Assembly: GCA_910588795.1 (NCBI GenBank)
Contig: CAJURI010000086.1
Location: 1-6,606 of the forward strand
Direction: 5' to 3'
DNA from: an uncultured Duncaniella sp.
GTDB taxonomy: Bacteria > Bacteroidota > Bacteroidia > Bacteroidales > Muribaculaceae
Length of the DNA stretch: 6,606 nucleotides
Shown here: one piece after another, positions 6,469 to 6,606 of the stretch
Layout: each line of letters starts with the position of its first letter
Numbering within the stretch: position 1 is the first letter of the stretch
Notes under the pieces: model-generated
The model's database searches: none
The model's input: only the letters and a program-made list of their open reading frames with translations
What the model was told of the DNA's origin: nothing
Position numbers and translations under genes: made by a program

Positions 6469-6606
6469 AATGATTTGATATAATAAGAGAAAAGATTGTT
6501 TAAGGTAAGATGAAAATGTACCGGCCATAGGCATGCTATTGTTAGTTTCCTATTAGTAGTGGTGCGATAAAAATCTAACCATTGTTATTAAAATATTAGT
6601 ATTTAG

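Larger units (their letters stand above)
6259..6606. other. Gene-free region downstream of the GH115 gene
   Basis: No convincing coding region is visible; the only short plus-strand frames are a few codons long. The stretch becomes AT-rich after about 6340. It contains a small inverted repeat at 6362-6376 (TATATG, 3-nt loop, CATATA), a Bacteroides-type promoter at 6399-6430 and a 6-bp hairpin at 6453-6468. I see no GC-rich stem followed by a T-run that would serve as an intrinsic terminator for the GH115 transcript. A repeated 8-mer TATTAGTA (6551-6558 and 6594-6601) near the end is weak and may be chance. Confidence 0.6.

Noticed and set aside
6509..6529. Six-codon open frame beginning ATGAAAATG in the downstream region
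   Set aside because: It ends after six codons, has no ribosome binding site and no repeated codons suggestive of an attenuator leader peptide.
1..6606. CRISPR array, tRNA, rRNA or insertion sequence
   Set aside because: No regularly spaced repeats, cloverleaf-like sequence, rRNA-like stretch or transposase-like protein was seen on either strand.

Overview
The window looks like a piece of a carbohydrate-utilisation locus from a gut-type Bacteroidota (Bacteroidales; a Muribaculaceae- or Bacteroides/Prevotella-like genome is a reasonable guess, but no marker gene settles it). The reasons are that all three genes encode exported glycoside hydrolases of families abundant in Bacteroidales, that none has a clear Shine-Dalgarno sequence, and that the best promoter matches fit the Bacteroides pattern (TTTG near -33, TAnnTTTG near -7), not the sigma-70 one.

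Layout. 1-298 is gene-free and AT-rich. It has a 9-bp perfect inverted repeat near the left edge and a good Bacteroides-type promoter at 233-263. 299-2050 encodes a GH97 enzyme of the retaining (Asp nucleophile) type. A 191-nt gap follows, with a weaker possible internal promoter. 2242-3633 encodes a GH43 enzyme with a C-terminal CBM6. After only 21 nt, 3655-6258 encodes a GH115 enzyme (alpha-glucuronidase family). 6259-6606 is gene-free and holds a second good Bacteroides-type promoter at 6399-6430, pointing out of the window.

How the genes fit together. GH115 removes (4-O-methyl)glucuronic acid from xylan. GH43-CBM6 proteins commonly remove arabinofuranose or xylose. Retaining GH97 enzymes remove alpha-galactose or the stereochemically related beta-L-arabinopyranose. 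Together they read as a side-chain debranching set for a complex glucuronoarabinoxylan. All three proteins have signal peptides that look like signal peptidase I substrates, so periplasmic action on imported oligosaccharides is the most likely site. No backbone xylanase, SusC/SusD pair or regulator lies in the window, so the rest of the locus, if present, is outside it.

I found no evidence of a wholly new system, CRISPR array, RNA gene, insertion sequence or broken gene. The points most worth a second look are the predicted mechanism and shortened N-terminal part of the GH97 protein, the debranching combination itself, and the repeat at the left edge.
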